DNA of 64,000 nucleotides from Burkholderia sp. Nafp2/4-1b (GTDB taxonomy: Bacteria; Pseudomonadota; Gammaproteobacteria; Burkholderiales; Burkholderiaceae), in NCBI RefSeq assembly GCF_003635165.1, contig NZ_ML058610.1, positions 231,911 to 295,910 of the forward strand. Direction: 5' to 3'. Under the pieces are notes generated by a model, which did no database searches, was not told where the DNA came from, and worked only from the letters and a program-made list of their open reading frames with translations. Numbering within the stretch: position 1 is the first letter of the stretch; each line of letters starts with the position of its first letter. Of the stretch, positions 29,107-37,645 are shown one piece after another. A program made the position numbers and the translations under genes.

Positions 29107-29886
29107 ATGGCAAAGAACCAGCCCCATCCGAGCGATCCCGCGAAGCGGCAGATCGCTGCCCGTCCCGCGAGCCCGGCTCCCGAGGCGCCGCCGCCCGCCC
29201 CCGACGCCGCCGCGTTGCGCGGCCAGGGCCTGGCCGGCCTCGGCGCATTGCGCAAGTCGCTGCAAGGCGAAGCCGACCGCCGCGAGCGCACCCGCGTCGA
29301 AACCGCGAAGGCCGCCCGCCAGGCGGAAGCCGACGCGAACCTGTTCCGCAACGAAATCGGCGCGATCCAGCCGCTGAGTGCGCCGCCGCGCGCGAAGTCC
29401 GGCCGCACGCCGCCCGATCCGGTGCCGAAGCAGACGCAACGCGACGAAGAAGACGTGCTGAACGCGACGCTGTCCGACGAATTCGATCCCGAGACGCTGC
29501 TCGACAGCGACGAATCGCTGTACTACCACCGCCCCGGCATCAGCCGCGACGTCGTGCGCAAGCTGAGGAGCGGCGCGTGGATCGTGCAGGCGCAGCTCGA
29601 TCTGCACGGGATGCGGCGCGACGAAGCACGCGACGCGCTCGCGGAATTCATCCGCGAGGCCGGCAAGAAGGGCCTGCGCTGCCTGCGCGTGATCCACGGC
29701 AAGGGGCTCGGCTCGATCGGCAAGGAACCGGTGCTGAAAGGCAAGGTGCGCGCGTGGCTCGTGCAGAAGGAAGAAGTGATCGCGTTCTGCGAGGCGCGCA
29801 GCCACGACGGCGGCGCGGGCGCGGTGCTCGTGCTGCTGCAGCCGCTCGCGGCGCCCGCCGACCGGGGGCCGCGTGCCGCATCCTAG
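29107..29886 (+). CDS. Smr domain protein (SmrA-like putative DNA endonuclease)
   Basis: 259 residues. A charged, proline-rich N-terminal half with a coiled-coil-like Ala/Glu/Arg stretch (about 60-95), and a C-terminal Smr (MutS2-type) domain with LDLHGMRRDEA and VIHGKGLGSIGKEPVLK. Stand-alone Smr proteins nick DNA or act on RNA; the substrate here is unknown. The ATG at 29107 lies past the trxB terminator, which rules out the earlier in-frame start at 29050. Overlaps the next gene by 14 bases. Confidence 0.88.
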   Translation: MAKNQPHPSDPAKRQIAARPASPAPEAPPPAPDAAALRGQGLAGLGALRKSLQGEADRRERTRVETAKAARQAEADANLFRNEIGAIQPLSAPPRAKSGRTPPDPVPKQTQRDEEDVLNATLSDEFDPETLLDSDESLYYHRPGISRDVVRKLRSGAWIVQAQLDLHGMRRDEARDALAEFIREAGKKGLRCLRVIHGKGLGSIGKEPVLKGKVRAWLVQKEEVIAFCEARSHDGGAGAVLVLLQPLAAPADRGPRAAS

Positions 29887-30496
29887 GCTGACGCTCGCGA
29901 TCTCGATTCTGGAGGCGATCGCGACGCTGGCCTTTGCGATTTCGGGCTTCATCGAGGCGCGCAAGAACCGTCTCGACTCGGTCGGCACGTTCGTCGTCGC
30001 GCTCGCCACCGCGTTCGGCGGCGGCACGCTGCGCGACATCCTGCTCGAACGCCGGCCGTTCTACTGGGTCGTGCACGACGACTACGTGATCGTGATTTTC
30101 GTGCTCGCGCTGTTCGCGCCGTTCGTGCTGCGGATGCTGTCGCGGCTGTCGGCCGAGCGGCTGCTGCTGGTGGCCGACGCGATCGGGCTCGGCATCTTCA
30201 GCATCTCCGGCACCTCGATCGCGCTCGATGCCGAGATGCCGCGCTTCATCGCGGTGATGATGGGCGTGATCACCGGTGTGGTCGGCGGGATCGTCCGCGA
30301 CGTGCTGTGCAACGACATCCCGCTGATCCTGCGCGATTCGCGGCCGTACGCGACCTGCGCGTTCGTCGGCTGCTGGTTCTACCTGCTGCTGACGTGGCTG
30401 CAGTTCGACTCGGTGTACAGCGTGCTGCTCGCGACCGCGTTCATCCTCGTCGCACGGCTCGCGACGTTCAAGTTCGACGTGCGGTTGCCGCACTGA
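29873..30496 (+). CDS. TRIC/YadS-type (UPF0126) membrane protein
   Basis: 207 residues, about 6-7 membrane helices. Two repeated halves carry the paired glycine motifs FGGGTLRDILLERRPFYW and VGGIVRDVLCNDIPLILR, the mark of UPF0126, now placed with trimeric intracellular cation channels. A role in cation (perhaps K+) flux is inferred from the family. It starts with GTG at 29873, overlapping the end of the Smr gene, so the two are co-translated. Confidence 0.88.
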   Translation: MPHPRLTLAISILEAIATLAFAISGFIEARKNRLDSVGTFVVALATAFGGGTLRDILLERRPFYWVVHDDYVIVIFVLALFAPFVLRMLSRLSAERLLLVADAIGLGIFSISGTSIALDAEMPRFIAVMMGVITGVVGGIVRDVLCNDIPLILRDSRPYATCAFVGCWFYLLLTWLQFDSVYSVLLATAFILVARLATFKFDVRLPH

Positions 30497-30514
30497 CGCT
30501 GCAGCGCCGGCAAG

Positions 30515-30550
30515 TCAAAAACAAAAGGGGCCGTTTGGACACGGCCCCTT
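30515..30550 (-). terminator. Rho-independent terminator after the sugar ABC operon
   Basis: aaggggccgt (30525-30534) pairs with acggcccctt (30541-30550); on the minus strand it is followed by TTTTGTTTTT. It may also act weakly on the convergent plus-strand transcript. Confidence 0.85.
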
Positions 30551-30576
30551 CTCCTACATTCGGCGCACACGGCGCG

Positions 30577-31695
30577 TCACGCGATCCGCTCTTCCGACGC
30601 CGGATCGAACAGCACCGCCTTCGACACGTCGAACAGCAGCGACTGCGTCTGCCCGGGCTGCGGATTCGCGGCCGGATGCACGCGGCTCACGATCCGCTTG
30701 CCGTTCACCTGCGCGAACACGTGCGTGTCCGGGCCCGTGGGCTCGGTCACGTCGACGCGCACGTCGATCGGCTGCAGCTTCGACGCCTCGCCGTGATGGG
30801 CATTGCGCGCGTCGGTGATGCGCTCCGGACGCAGCCCGAGAATGACCTCGCGACCGACGTGCGACTTCAGTTTCGCCGCGTCGAACGGCAGGATCAGCGC
30901 GCTGCGCGCGAGGCCCGTGTCGATCTCGAGCGCGATCCCGCTGCCCTGCTCGACGAGGCGGCCGTTGATGAAGTTCATCGGCGGCGCGCCGATGAAGCCC
31001 GCGACGAACAGGTTCGACGGCGAATCGTAGATGTCCTGCGGCGCGCCGAACTGCTGGACCACGCCGTCCTTCATCACCGCGATCCGGTCGCCGAGCGTCA
31101 TCGCCTCGATCTGGTCGTGCGTCACGTAGACGATCGTCGTGCCGAGGCGCTGGTGCAGCAGCTTGATTTCCGCGCGCATCTCGATGCGCAGCTTCGCGTC
31201 GAGGTTCGACAGCGGCTCGTCGAACAGGAACAGCGACGGATCGCGCGCGAGCGCCCGGCCCATCGCGACGCGCTGACGCTGGCCGCCCGACAGCTGGCCG
31301 GGCTTGCGGTCGAGCAGATGCTGGATCTGCAGCATCGACGACACGCGCTCGACGATCTGCTGCTGCTCGCTCTTCGGCACCTTGCGGATGTTCAGGCCGA
31401 ACGAGATGTTCTCGCGCACCGTCATCGACGGATACAGCGCGTACGACTGGAACACCATCGCGATGTCGCGATCCTTCGGCGACAGGTTGTTGACGACCTT
31501 GCCGTCGATGCAGATCTCGCCGCTCGTGACCGTCTCGAGGCCGGCGATCATGTTGAGCAGCGTCGATTTCCCGCAGCCCGAGCCGCCGACCAGGATCAGG
31601 AACTGTCCGTCCTCGATCTCGATGTCGACACCCTTCAGGACCGGCACCCCGTTCGGGTAGGTCTTGTACACGTCACGGATGGAAAGGCTTGCCAT
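30577..31695 (-). CDS. ugpC: Sugar ABC transporter ATP-binding protein (UgpC/MsiK/GtsD type)
   Basis: 372 residues. Powers the importer encoded upstream. Walker A GGSGCGKST (about residue 37), Q-loop MVFQSYALYPSMTV, signature LSGGQRQRVAMGRALARDP, Walker B FLFDEPLSNLDAKLR, H-loop VTHDQIEAM, and a C-terminal MalK-type OB domain. Automatic naming often gives ugpC; gene order next to zwf-pgl-glk points to glucose, equivalent to GtsD of Pseudomonas. Last gene of a four-gene operon. Confidence 0.92.
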   Translation of the reverse strand: MASLSIRDVYKTYPNGVPVLKGVDIEIEDGQFLILVGGSGCGKSTLLNMIAGLETVTSGEICIDGKVVNNLSPKDRDIAMVFQSYALYPSMTVRENISFGLNIRKVPKSEQQQIVERVSSMLQIQHLLDRKPGQLSGGQRQRVAMGRALARDPSLFLFDEPLSNLDAKLRIEMRAEIKLLHQRLGTTIVYVTHDQIEAMTLGDRIAVMKDGVVQQFGAPQDIYDSPSNLFVAGFIGAPPMNFINGRLVEQGSGIALEIDTGLARSALILPFDAAKLKSHVGREVILGLRPERITDARNAHHGEASKLQPIDVRVDVTEPTGPDTHVFAQVNGKRIVSRVHPAANPQPGQTQSLLFDVSKAVLFDPASEERIA

Positions 31696-31807
31696 GCTGT
31701 GAATCCTCTGTCTCGTCTCGCGCGGCGCACGCAGGCGCCGCGTCGGGTTCGTTTCGATGCGCCGCGCGTCGTGCGCGGCCGGTTCGTCGTATCGGATGAA
31801 GCCGCGC

Positions 31808-32665
31808 TTACCCCTTCACCGCGCCTGCCGTGAGACCGCGCACGAAGTAGCGGCCGGCGACCACGTAGACGAGCAGCGTCGGCAGCGCGGCGATGATCGC
31901 GCCGGCCATGTCGACGTTGTATTCCTTCACGCCCGTCGACGTGTTGACGAGGTTGTTCAGCGCGACCGTGATCGGCATCGAGTCGACGCCGGAGAACACG
32001 ATCCCGAACAGGAAGTCGTTCCAGATCTGCGTGAACTGCCAGATCAGGCACACCATGAAGATCGGCAGCGACACGGGCAGCAGGATCTTCGTGAAGATCG
32101 TGAAGAACCCCGCGCCGTCGATGCGCGCGGCCTTCACGAGCTCGGCCGGCACGCTCACGTAGAAGTTGCGGAAGAACATCGTCGTGAACGCGATCCCGTA
32201 CACGACGTGCACGAACACCAGGCCCGGAATCGTGTTCGCGAGACCGAGCATCCCCTGCAGGCGCGCCATCGGCAGCAGGATCACCTGGAACGGAATGAAG
32301 CAGCCGACCAGCATCATCGTGAACAGCGCGTCCGCGCCGCGAAAGCGCCAGTGCGTGAGCACGTAGCCGTTGAACGCGCCGACCAGCGACGAGATCAGCA
32401 CGGCCGGAATCACCATCTGCAGCGAGTTCAGGAAGAACGGCTTCATCCCGTCGCAGCGCACGCCGGTACACGCGCCGCTCCACGCCTTGACCCACGGATC
32501 GAAAGTCCAGTGAGTCGGCGGCGTCAGCAGGTTGCCGGTGCGCAGCTGTTCGAGGTCCTTGAACGACGTCGACAGCATCACGTAGATCGGGAACAGGAAA
32601 TACAGCGCGAACAGGATCAGCGCCGCATAGATCACTGCCCGACTGATCGTCATCTTAGGCTGCAT
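31808..32665 (-). CDS. gtsC: Sugar ABC transporter permease (GtsC-like)
   Basis: 285 residues, six predicted membrane segments, of the MalG family. The cytoplasmic EAA loop is ELVKAARIDGAGFFTIFTKI, which docks on the ATPase. Overlaps the upstream permease by 11 bases. The insert between the first and second helices contains two Cys (SGACTGVRCDG), which I have not seen as a general family feature. The glucose assignment rests on context. Confidence 0.9.
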   Translation of the reverse strand: MQPKMTISRAVIYAALILFALYFLFPIYVMLSTSFKDLEQLRTGNLLTPPTHWTFDPWVKAWSGACTGVRCDGMKPFFLNSLQMVIPAVLISSLVGAFNGYVLTHWRFRGADALFTMMLVGCFIPFQVILLPMARLQGMLGLANTIPGLVFVHVVYGIAFTTMFFRNFYVSVPAELVKAARIDGAGFFTIFTKILLPVSLPIFMVCLIWQFTQIWNDFLFGIVFSGVDSMPITVALNNLVNTSTGVKEYNVDMAGAIIAALPTLLVYVVAGRYFVRGLTAGAVKG

Positions 32666-33593
32666 TGCGGGTGCTCCTCGATTCCATATACATCAGCGGC
32701 ACCAGCACCGCGACCACGGTCGCGAGCATCATCACCGACGACGCGGCACCCAGCCCGAGCTGGCCGCGGTTGAACGAAAACGTGTACATGAACATGGCCG
32801 GCAACGACGACGACGTGCCCGGGCCGCCCGCCGTCAGCGCGACGACCAGGTCGAAGGTCTTGATCGTGATGTGGCAAAGGATCAGCAGCACCGAAAAGAA
32901 CACCGGGCGCATGCTCGGGATCACGATCTTGCGGTAGATGGTCGGCAGCGTCGCGCCGTCGACCTGCGCGGCCTTGAAGATCTCGGCGTCGACGCCGCGC
33001 AGCCCCGCGAGGAACAGCGCCATCACGAAGCCGGTCGACTGCCACACGGCCGCGATCACCACGCAGAAGATCGCCTTGTCCGGATCGTCGAGCCAGCCGA
33101 ACGAGAAGCTCGTCCAGCCCCAGTCGTGCATCACCTTCTCGAGGCCGAGGCCCGGGTTCAGGATCCACTGCCACGCGGTGCCGGTCACGATGAACGACAG
33201 CGCCATCGGGTACAGGAAGATCGCGCGCAGCGCGCCTTCGTTGCGGATCCGCTGGTCGAGCAGGATCGCGAGGAACAGCCCGAGGCCGACGCAGATCGCG
33301 ATGAACGGAATCCCGAACCAGCCGAGGTTCGCAGCGGAGGTCCACCACACGTCGTTCTGGAACAGGTCCGTGTAACGGCCGAAGCCGTCGAATTCGTAGT
33401 TGGGCAACAGCCGCGAGCGGGTCAGCGACAGATAGCCGGTAATCAGGATGAAGCCGTAGATGAACACCACGGCGATCGCGAGGCTCGGCGCGAGCACGAG
33501 CTTCGGGATCCAGCGATCGGCGAAGGCCGACATCGGCGACGTGCGCCGTGCGACGGCAGCGCCGGATCCGTTTCCGCTAAGAGGGGCAGCCAC
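32655..33593 (-). CDS. gtsB: Sugar ABC transporter permease (GtsB-like)
   Basis: 312 residues, MalF family, with the EAA loop EIFKAAQVDGATLPTIYRKI. The frame is open to a GTG at 33650, but a GTG at 33593 has a properly spaced GGAG (caggagtcgaatcaaGTG), so I use it; an ATG at 33533 would remove a disordered N-terminus. A terminator hairpin separates it from the binding-protein gene upstream. Confidence 0.88.
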   Translation of the reverse strand: MAAPLSGNGSGAAVARRTSPMSAFADRWIPKLVLAPSLAIAVVFIYGFILITGYLSLTRSRLLPNYEFDGFGRYTDLFQNDVWWTSAANLGWFGIPFIAICVGLGLFLAILLDQRIRNEGALRAIFLYPMALSFIVTGTAWQWILNPGLGLEKVMHDWGWTSFSFGWLDDPDKAIFCVVIAAVWQSTGFVMALFLAGLRGVDAEIFKAAQVDGATLPTIYRKIVIPSMRPVFFSVLLILCHITIKTFDLVVALTAGGPGTSSSLPAMFMYTFSFNRGQLGLGAASSVMMLATVVAVLVPLMYMESRSTRNAA

Positions 33594-33683
33594 TTGATTC
33601 GACTCCTGGAACGAGGGCGACGCAGGCCGGGCCGGCGCCGGGTACGGCACGGGTCCGCGGGCGAGCCCGTTTGCTGCACATGC

Positions 33684-33720
33684 AAAAACGCCCGGCCGAT
33701 CGTGCGCGTCCGGCCGGGCG
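33684..33720 (-). terminator. Intercistronic terminator/attenuator between gtsA and gtsB
   Basis: cgcccggccg (33689-33698) pairs with cggccgggcg (33711-33720); on the minus strand it is followed by TTTTT. It should make the binding protein more abundant than the permeases. Confidence 0.8.
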
Positions 33721-33731
33721 CCTGTCGCGCT

Positions 33732-34979
33732 TTACTTCACCTTCGCGGCTTTCGCGAGCGCGGCGACCGCGCTCTTCGAATCCTGCTGCGAGTTCATGAA
33801 CTTCGTCACGACGTCGGTGATCGCGCCGGCCGTTGCGTCGCCCTGCGCCATCCCGTGCGCGAGCGACGGCACGAAGCCGCCCGACTTGATCGCGGTCTGC
33901 TCGTCGGCGTACGACTTCTTCGCGCAGTCGTCGAACTTGTCCATCTTCACGCCGAGACGCACCGGCACCGAGCCCTTCAGCAGGCTGAACTGCTCCTGGA
34001 ACTCCGGCGTCATGATCGTCTTCGCGAGCGCGATCTGGCCCGGCGTCGCGTTCTTCTCGCCCTTCTGCTGGAAGAACACGAACGAGTCGACGTTGAACGT
34101 GTACGAATTCGCGGTGCCCGGCACCGGCGCGCAGATGTAGTCCTTGCCCGCCTTCTTGCCGGCGTTCTCGAACTCGCCCTTCGCCCAGTCGCCCATGAAC
34201 TGCATGCCGGCCTTGCCGTTGATGACCATCGCGGTCGCGAGGTTCCAGTCGCGGCCGTTGCGGCCGGTGTCGAAGTAGCCCTGGATCTTGCGGACCGTGT
34301 CGAACACCGACACCATCTGCGGCGACGTCAGCGTGGCCTGGTCGAGATCGACGAGCGCCTTCTTGTAGAACGCCGGGCCTTGCGACAGTACGACGTCTTC
34401 CCACAGCGTCAGGTCCTGCCACGGCTGGCCGCCCATCGCGACCGGCTGGACGCCCGCGGCCTTCAGCTTGTCGGCCACCGCGAAGAATTCGGGCCAGGTG
34501 GCCGGCACCTTCGCGCCGACCTTGTCGAGCGCGGCCTTGTTGATATAGAGCCAGTTCACGCGGTGCACCGAGAACGGCGCGGCGACGGTATGACCCTTGT
34601 ACTTGATGATCTTGTCGATTTCCGGCGGCAGGTTCTGCTTCCAGTCGCCCGCGGCGGAATCGATGTTGACGAGCACGCCCTGGTCGGCCCAGTCCTGGAT
34701 CAGCGGGCCCTTGATCTGCGCGGCGGACGGGGAGTCGCCGCTGATCACCTTGGTCTTCAGCGCGGTCATGGCCGCCGCGCCCGCGCCGCCCGCGACCGCG
34801 AAGTCCTTCCACACGTAGCCCTGCTTCTGCACGTCGTCCTTCAGCACGCCGACGGCCTTCGACTCGCCGCCCGACGTCCACCAGTGCAGCACCGTTACGT
34901 TCTCGGCCGCCTGCGCCGCCACGGCGCCTGCCATCAGACCTGCGGCGCAGAGCGCGCCCATGATCGAGCGAACTTTCAT
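33732..34979 (-). CDS. gtsA: Sugar ABC transporter substrate-binding protein (GtsA-like)
   Basis: 415 residues, family 1 solute-binding protein. Sec signal peptide with cleavage at AQA-AENV (about residue 24). The mature start NVTVLHWWTSGGESKAVGVL is typical of glucose/mannose-binding proteins of this family, as are WADQGVLVNID and WLYINKAALDKVGAKVPATW. First gene of the operon and divergent from zwf. Glucose specificity is inferred from context and similarity to GtsA. Confidence 0.9.
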   Translation of the reverse strand: MKVRSIMGALCAAGLMAGAVAAQAAENVTVLHWWTSGGESKAVGVLKDDVQKQGYVWKDFAVAGGAGAAAMTALKTKVISGDSPSAAQIKGPLIQDWADQGVLVNIDSAAGDWKQNLPPEIDKIIKYKGHTVAAPFSVHRVNWLYINKAALDKVGAKVPATWPEFFAVADKLKAAGVQPVAMGGQPWQDLTLWEDVVLSQGPAFYKKALVDLDQATLTSPQMVSVFDTVRKIQGYFDTGRNGRDWNLATAMVINGKAGMQFMGDWAKGEFENAGKKAGKDYICAPVPGTANSYTFNVDSFVFFQQKGEKNATPGQIALAKTIMTPEFQEQFSLLKGSVPVRLGVKMDKFDDCAKKSYADEQTAIKSGGFVPSLAHGMAQGDATAGAITDVVTKFMNSQQDSKSAVAALAKAAKVK

Positions 34980-35323
34980 TACTTATCTCCTCCAGACTGA
35001 ATCAACTCGTGAGGTTCCCTGACGGGAACCGGCTTCTTGATAAACGACGGGGAAATCGAGCCGCGGGACGCGTGCAGCGTACGGGGCCGATGACCGGCCG
35101 GGCTCTTACAGAAAGCGTGAATCGAGATTCAACGGCGTGTCTCCTCATTGTGTTTCTGGCCCGCCGCGATGCCGCGGCGCGAGCCCGGGGCGACGGCGCG
35201 CGGACGATGCGCACCGTCAATGTCCGATAACATTCGGCACAAGGCGTTCCCGAAGGCGAAGCTCGCGCAGTTCATCGACCGCACTTCTTTTTTTCTTCAC
35301 CCAGGTGCTACCCCTTGCGGCGG
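34980..35323. other. Divergent gtsA-zwf intergenic region (gts side)
   Basis: No gene. Contains a perfect ggttccc/gggaacc repeat (35013-35030) in the gtsA leader, a palindrome tgaatc-ga-gattca (35118-35131), and a weak minus-strand promoter candidate TTGAAT (35127-35132), 18 bases, TAAGAG (35103-35108) overlapping that palindrome. Confidence 0.45.
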
Positions 35324-35342
35324 ATTGTAGTTAAACTACAAT
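35315..35342 (+). promoter_or_regulatory. zwf promoter with HexR-type operator
   Basis: -35 TTGCGG (35315-35320), 16-base spacer, -10 TACAAT (35337-35342). A near-perfect palindrome ATTGTAGTTAAACTACAAT (35324-35342) covers the spacer and the -10. It fits the TTGT-N-ACAA form of HexR sites described in Pseudomonas putida. The same operon encodes a HexR-type regulator (C-terminal part of glk), so autoregulation is likely; KDPG would be the expected inducer. Confidence 0.75.
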
Positions 35343-35409
35343 TCAGTGTCAAAAATATTTTTATCGCACTACGGATCGCTTCCGAGCACCCCCAACACGG
35401 CGGAGACAC

Positions 35410-36879
35410 ATGCATACCGATTCCAGCTTTACCTTCGTACTTTTCGGCGGCACCGGCGATCTGTCGATGCGCAAGATCCTGCCCGCGCTGTTCGAAGCGC
35501 ATCGCGGCAACATGCTCGCGGAAGGCGGCCGGATCGTGGCCGTCGCGCGGCACGAATCGGATCGGTCGCACTATCTCGAGTGGGTCGACACGCATGTGAA
35601 GCCGCACGCCGCGAAGGCGGCCGGCAACGCATTCGACGAAAGCACGTGGAAATCCTTCCTCGAGCGCATCGAATACGTGAAGCTCGACCTCGGCCGCGCG
35701 GAGGATTACGTCGTGCTGCGCGACGCGATCGCGCATCTGTCCGGCATCCGCGTGTTCTATCTCGCGACGGGGCCGTCGCTGTTCGTGCCGATCTGCAAGG
35801 CGCTCGCGTCGGTCGGCCTGAACGAAGGCGCGCGCATCGTGCTCGAGAAGCCGCTCGGCTACGACCTGAAGTCGTCGAACGCGATCAACGACGCGGTCGG
35901 CGAGATCTTCGCGGAAGGCCAGATCTACCGGATCGATCACTACCTCGGAAAAGAACCCGTACAGAACCTGCTCGCGCTGCGCTTCGGCAATGCGCTGTTC
36001 GAGCCGCTGTGGCGCCGCGAATGGGTCGAGAGCATCCAGATCACGATTGCCGAGGAACTGGGCGTCGAGGCGCGCGGCGATTTCTACGACAATACGGGCG
36101 CGCTGCGCGACATGGTGCAGAACCACTTGCTGCAGTTGCTGTCGATCGTCGCGATGGAGCCGCCGCACTCGATGGATTCCGACTCGGTGCGCGACGAGAA
36201 GCTGCGCGTGCTGCGCGCGCTGAAGCCCGTCGATCCGCGCGACATCGGCAAGGTCGCGGTGCGCGGCCAGTATCATGCGGGCGTGATCAAGGGCGCGCAG
36301 GTGCCGGCCTATGCAACCGAGCCGGGCGTGAAGCCCGACAGCGCGACCGAAACCTTCGTCGCGCTGAAGGTCGAGATCGAGAACTGGCGCTGGGCCGGCG
36401 TGCCGTTCTTCCTGCGCACCGGCAAGCGTCTGGCCGACCGCGTCGCGGAGATCGTCGTCAACTTCCGTCCGGTGCCGCACTCGGCACTGGGGCCCACCGC
36501 GCTGCGCGCCGGCTCGAACCGCCTCGTGATCCGGCTGCAGCCGAACGAGACGATTCGCCTGTACTGCCTCGCGAAGCAGCCCGGCGAAGGGATGAACCTC
36601 GCGAGCGTGCACCTCGACCTCGCGTTCGACCAGTTCTTCAAGGAAGGGCAGATGGAGGCTTACCAGCGCCTGCTGCTCGACGTGATCAACGGCCGCCTCG
36701 CGTTGTTCGTGCGGCGCGACGAGCAGGAAGCCGCATGGCGCTGGGTCGAGCCGATCCTGAACGAATGGGCGCGCACGCTGAAGCCGCCGAAGCCGTACGC
36801 GGCGGGTACCTGGGGGCCGGCCGCGGCGAGCGCGATGCTCGCGCAGCACGGCACCTGCTGGCTCGAAGAAGAAAACTGA
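35410..36879 (+). CDS. zwf: Glucose-6-phosphate 1-dehydrogenase
   Basis: 489 residues. Oxidises glucose-6-phosphate to 6-phosphogluconolactone with NADP+ (or NAD+), the entry to the Entner-Doudoroff and pentose phosphate routes. N-terminal nucleotide motif FGGTGDLSMRKILPALF and active-site RIDHYLGKE (about residues 174-182) are clear. First gene of zwf-pgl-glk/hexR. Its stop overlaps a short open frame (TGATG). Confidence 0.96.
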   Translation: MHTDSSFTFVLFGGTGDLSMRKILPALFEAHRGNMLAEGGRIVAVARHESDRSHYLEWVDTHVKPHAAKAAGNAFDESTWKSFLERIEYVKLDLGRAEDYVVLRDAIAHLSGIRVFYLATGPSLFVPICKALASVGLNEGARIVLEKPLGYDLKSSNAINDAVGEIFAEGQIYRIDHYLGKEPVQNLLALRFGNALFEPLWRREWVESIQITIAEELGVEARGDFYDNTGALRDMVQNHLLQLLSIVAMEPPHSMDSDSVRDEKLRVLRALKPVDPRDIGKVAVRGQYHAGVIKGAQVPAYATEPGVKPDSATETFVALKVEIENWRWAGVPFFLRTGKRLADRVAEIVVNFRPVPHSALGPTALRAGSNRLVIRLQPNETIRLYCLAKQPGEGMNLASVHLDLAFDQFFKEGQMEAYQRLLLDVINGRLALFVRRDEQEAAWRWVEPILNEWARTLKPPKPYAAGTWGPAAASAMLAQHGTCWLEEEN

Positions 36880-36968
36880 TGCAAACCGTTGCCGTGCGCG
36901 TGGCGCGCGGCAACGTGCCCCATGATCCATACGAATTGAACAGACAAAGCAGTCCGGAGGAGATGTGA
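36879..36968 (+). CDS. Possible 29-residue ORF bridging zwf and pgl
   Basis: The ATG at 36879 shares a base with the zwf stop (TGATG) and the frame runs 29 codons to a TGA that overlaps the pgl GTG start. It reads MQTVAVRVARGNVPHDPYEL and then NRQSSPEEM. A strong hairpin (gttgccg 36888-36894 with cggcaac 36908-36914) lies inside. It may be a real small protein, a coupling ORF or chance. Confidence 0.3.
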   Translation: MQTVAVRVARGNVPHDPYELNRQSSPEEM

Positions 36969-37645
36969 TCGAGATTCACGCTTTCGACACCCAGGAAGCG
37001 CAAAGCGAAGCGCTCGCGCGCGCCGTCGGCGATGCGCTGCGCGCGGCGCTCGCCGGCCCCGCGCGCCCGACGCTCGCGGTGTCCGGCGGCACGAGCCCGC
37101 GCCCGTTCCTGCACACGCTGTCGCACGCGGCGCTCGACTGGGCCGGCGTCGACGTCACGCTGGTCGACGACCGCTGGGTGCCGGACGACGACGCGGCCAG
37201 CAACGCGCAACTCGTGCGCGACACGCTGCTGCAGCATGCGGCGGCCCCTGCCCGCTTCCTGCCGCTCGTCGACACGCGCGTGTCGCTCGACGCGCACGTC
37301 GCCGCGCTGAACGCGAACGCCGACTACCGCGTGCCGACCGTCGCGGTGCTCGGCATGGGCGAGGACGGCCACACCGCGTCGATTTTCGCGGACGCGCCCG
37401 AATGGGACCACGCGATCACGACGCCCGAGCGCTTCGTCGCCGTGCATCCCGGCGCCGCGCCGCATGCGCGCGTGAGCTTTTCGCTCGATGCGCTGAAGCG
37501 CGTCGAGCGGCTCTTCCTGTTGATCGCGGGCAGCCGCAAACGCGACGTGCTCGACGCCGCGGCCGCGACGCTGCAGAACAACGCGATTTCCCAACTGGCC
37601 AACGACAAGGGGACCCAGCTCGATGTCTACTGGTGCGCAAAGTAA
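36965..37645 (+). CDS. pgl: 6-phosphogluconolactonase
   Basis: 226 residues, DevB/SOL type. Hydrolyses 6-phosphogluconolactone to 6-phosphogluconate. Substrate-binding segments AVSGGTSPRPFLHTLS, VDVTLVDDRWVPDDDAASN and VLGMGEDGHTASIF are characteristic. Starts with GTG at 36965 after CCGGAGGA. Overlaps the following glk/hexR gene by 23 bases, indicating coupled translation. Confidence 0.95.
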   Translation: MIEIHAFDTQEAQSEALARAVGDALRAALAGPARPTLAVSGGTSPRPFLHTLSHAALDWAGVDVTLVDDRWVPDDDAASNAQLVRDTLLQHAAAPARFLPLVDTRVSLDAHVAALNANADYRVPTVAVLGMGEDGHTASIFADAPEWDHAITTPERFVAVHPGAAPHARVSFSLDALKRVERLFLLIAGSRKRDVLDAAAATLQNNAISQLANDKGTQLDVYWCAK

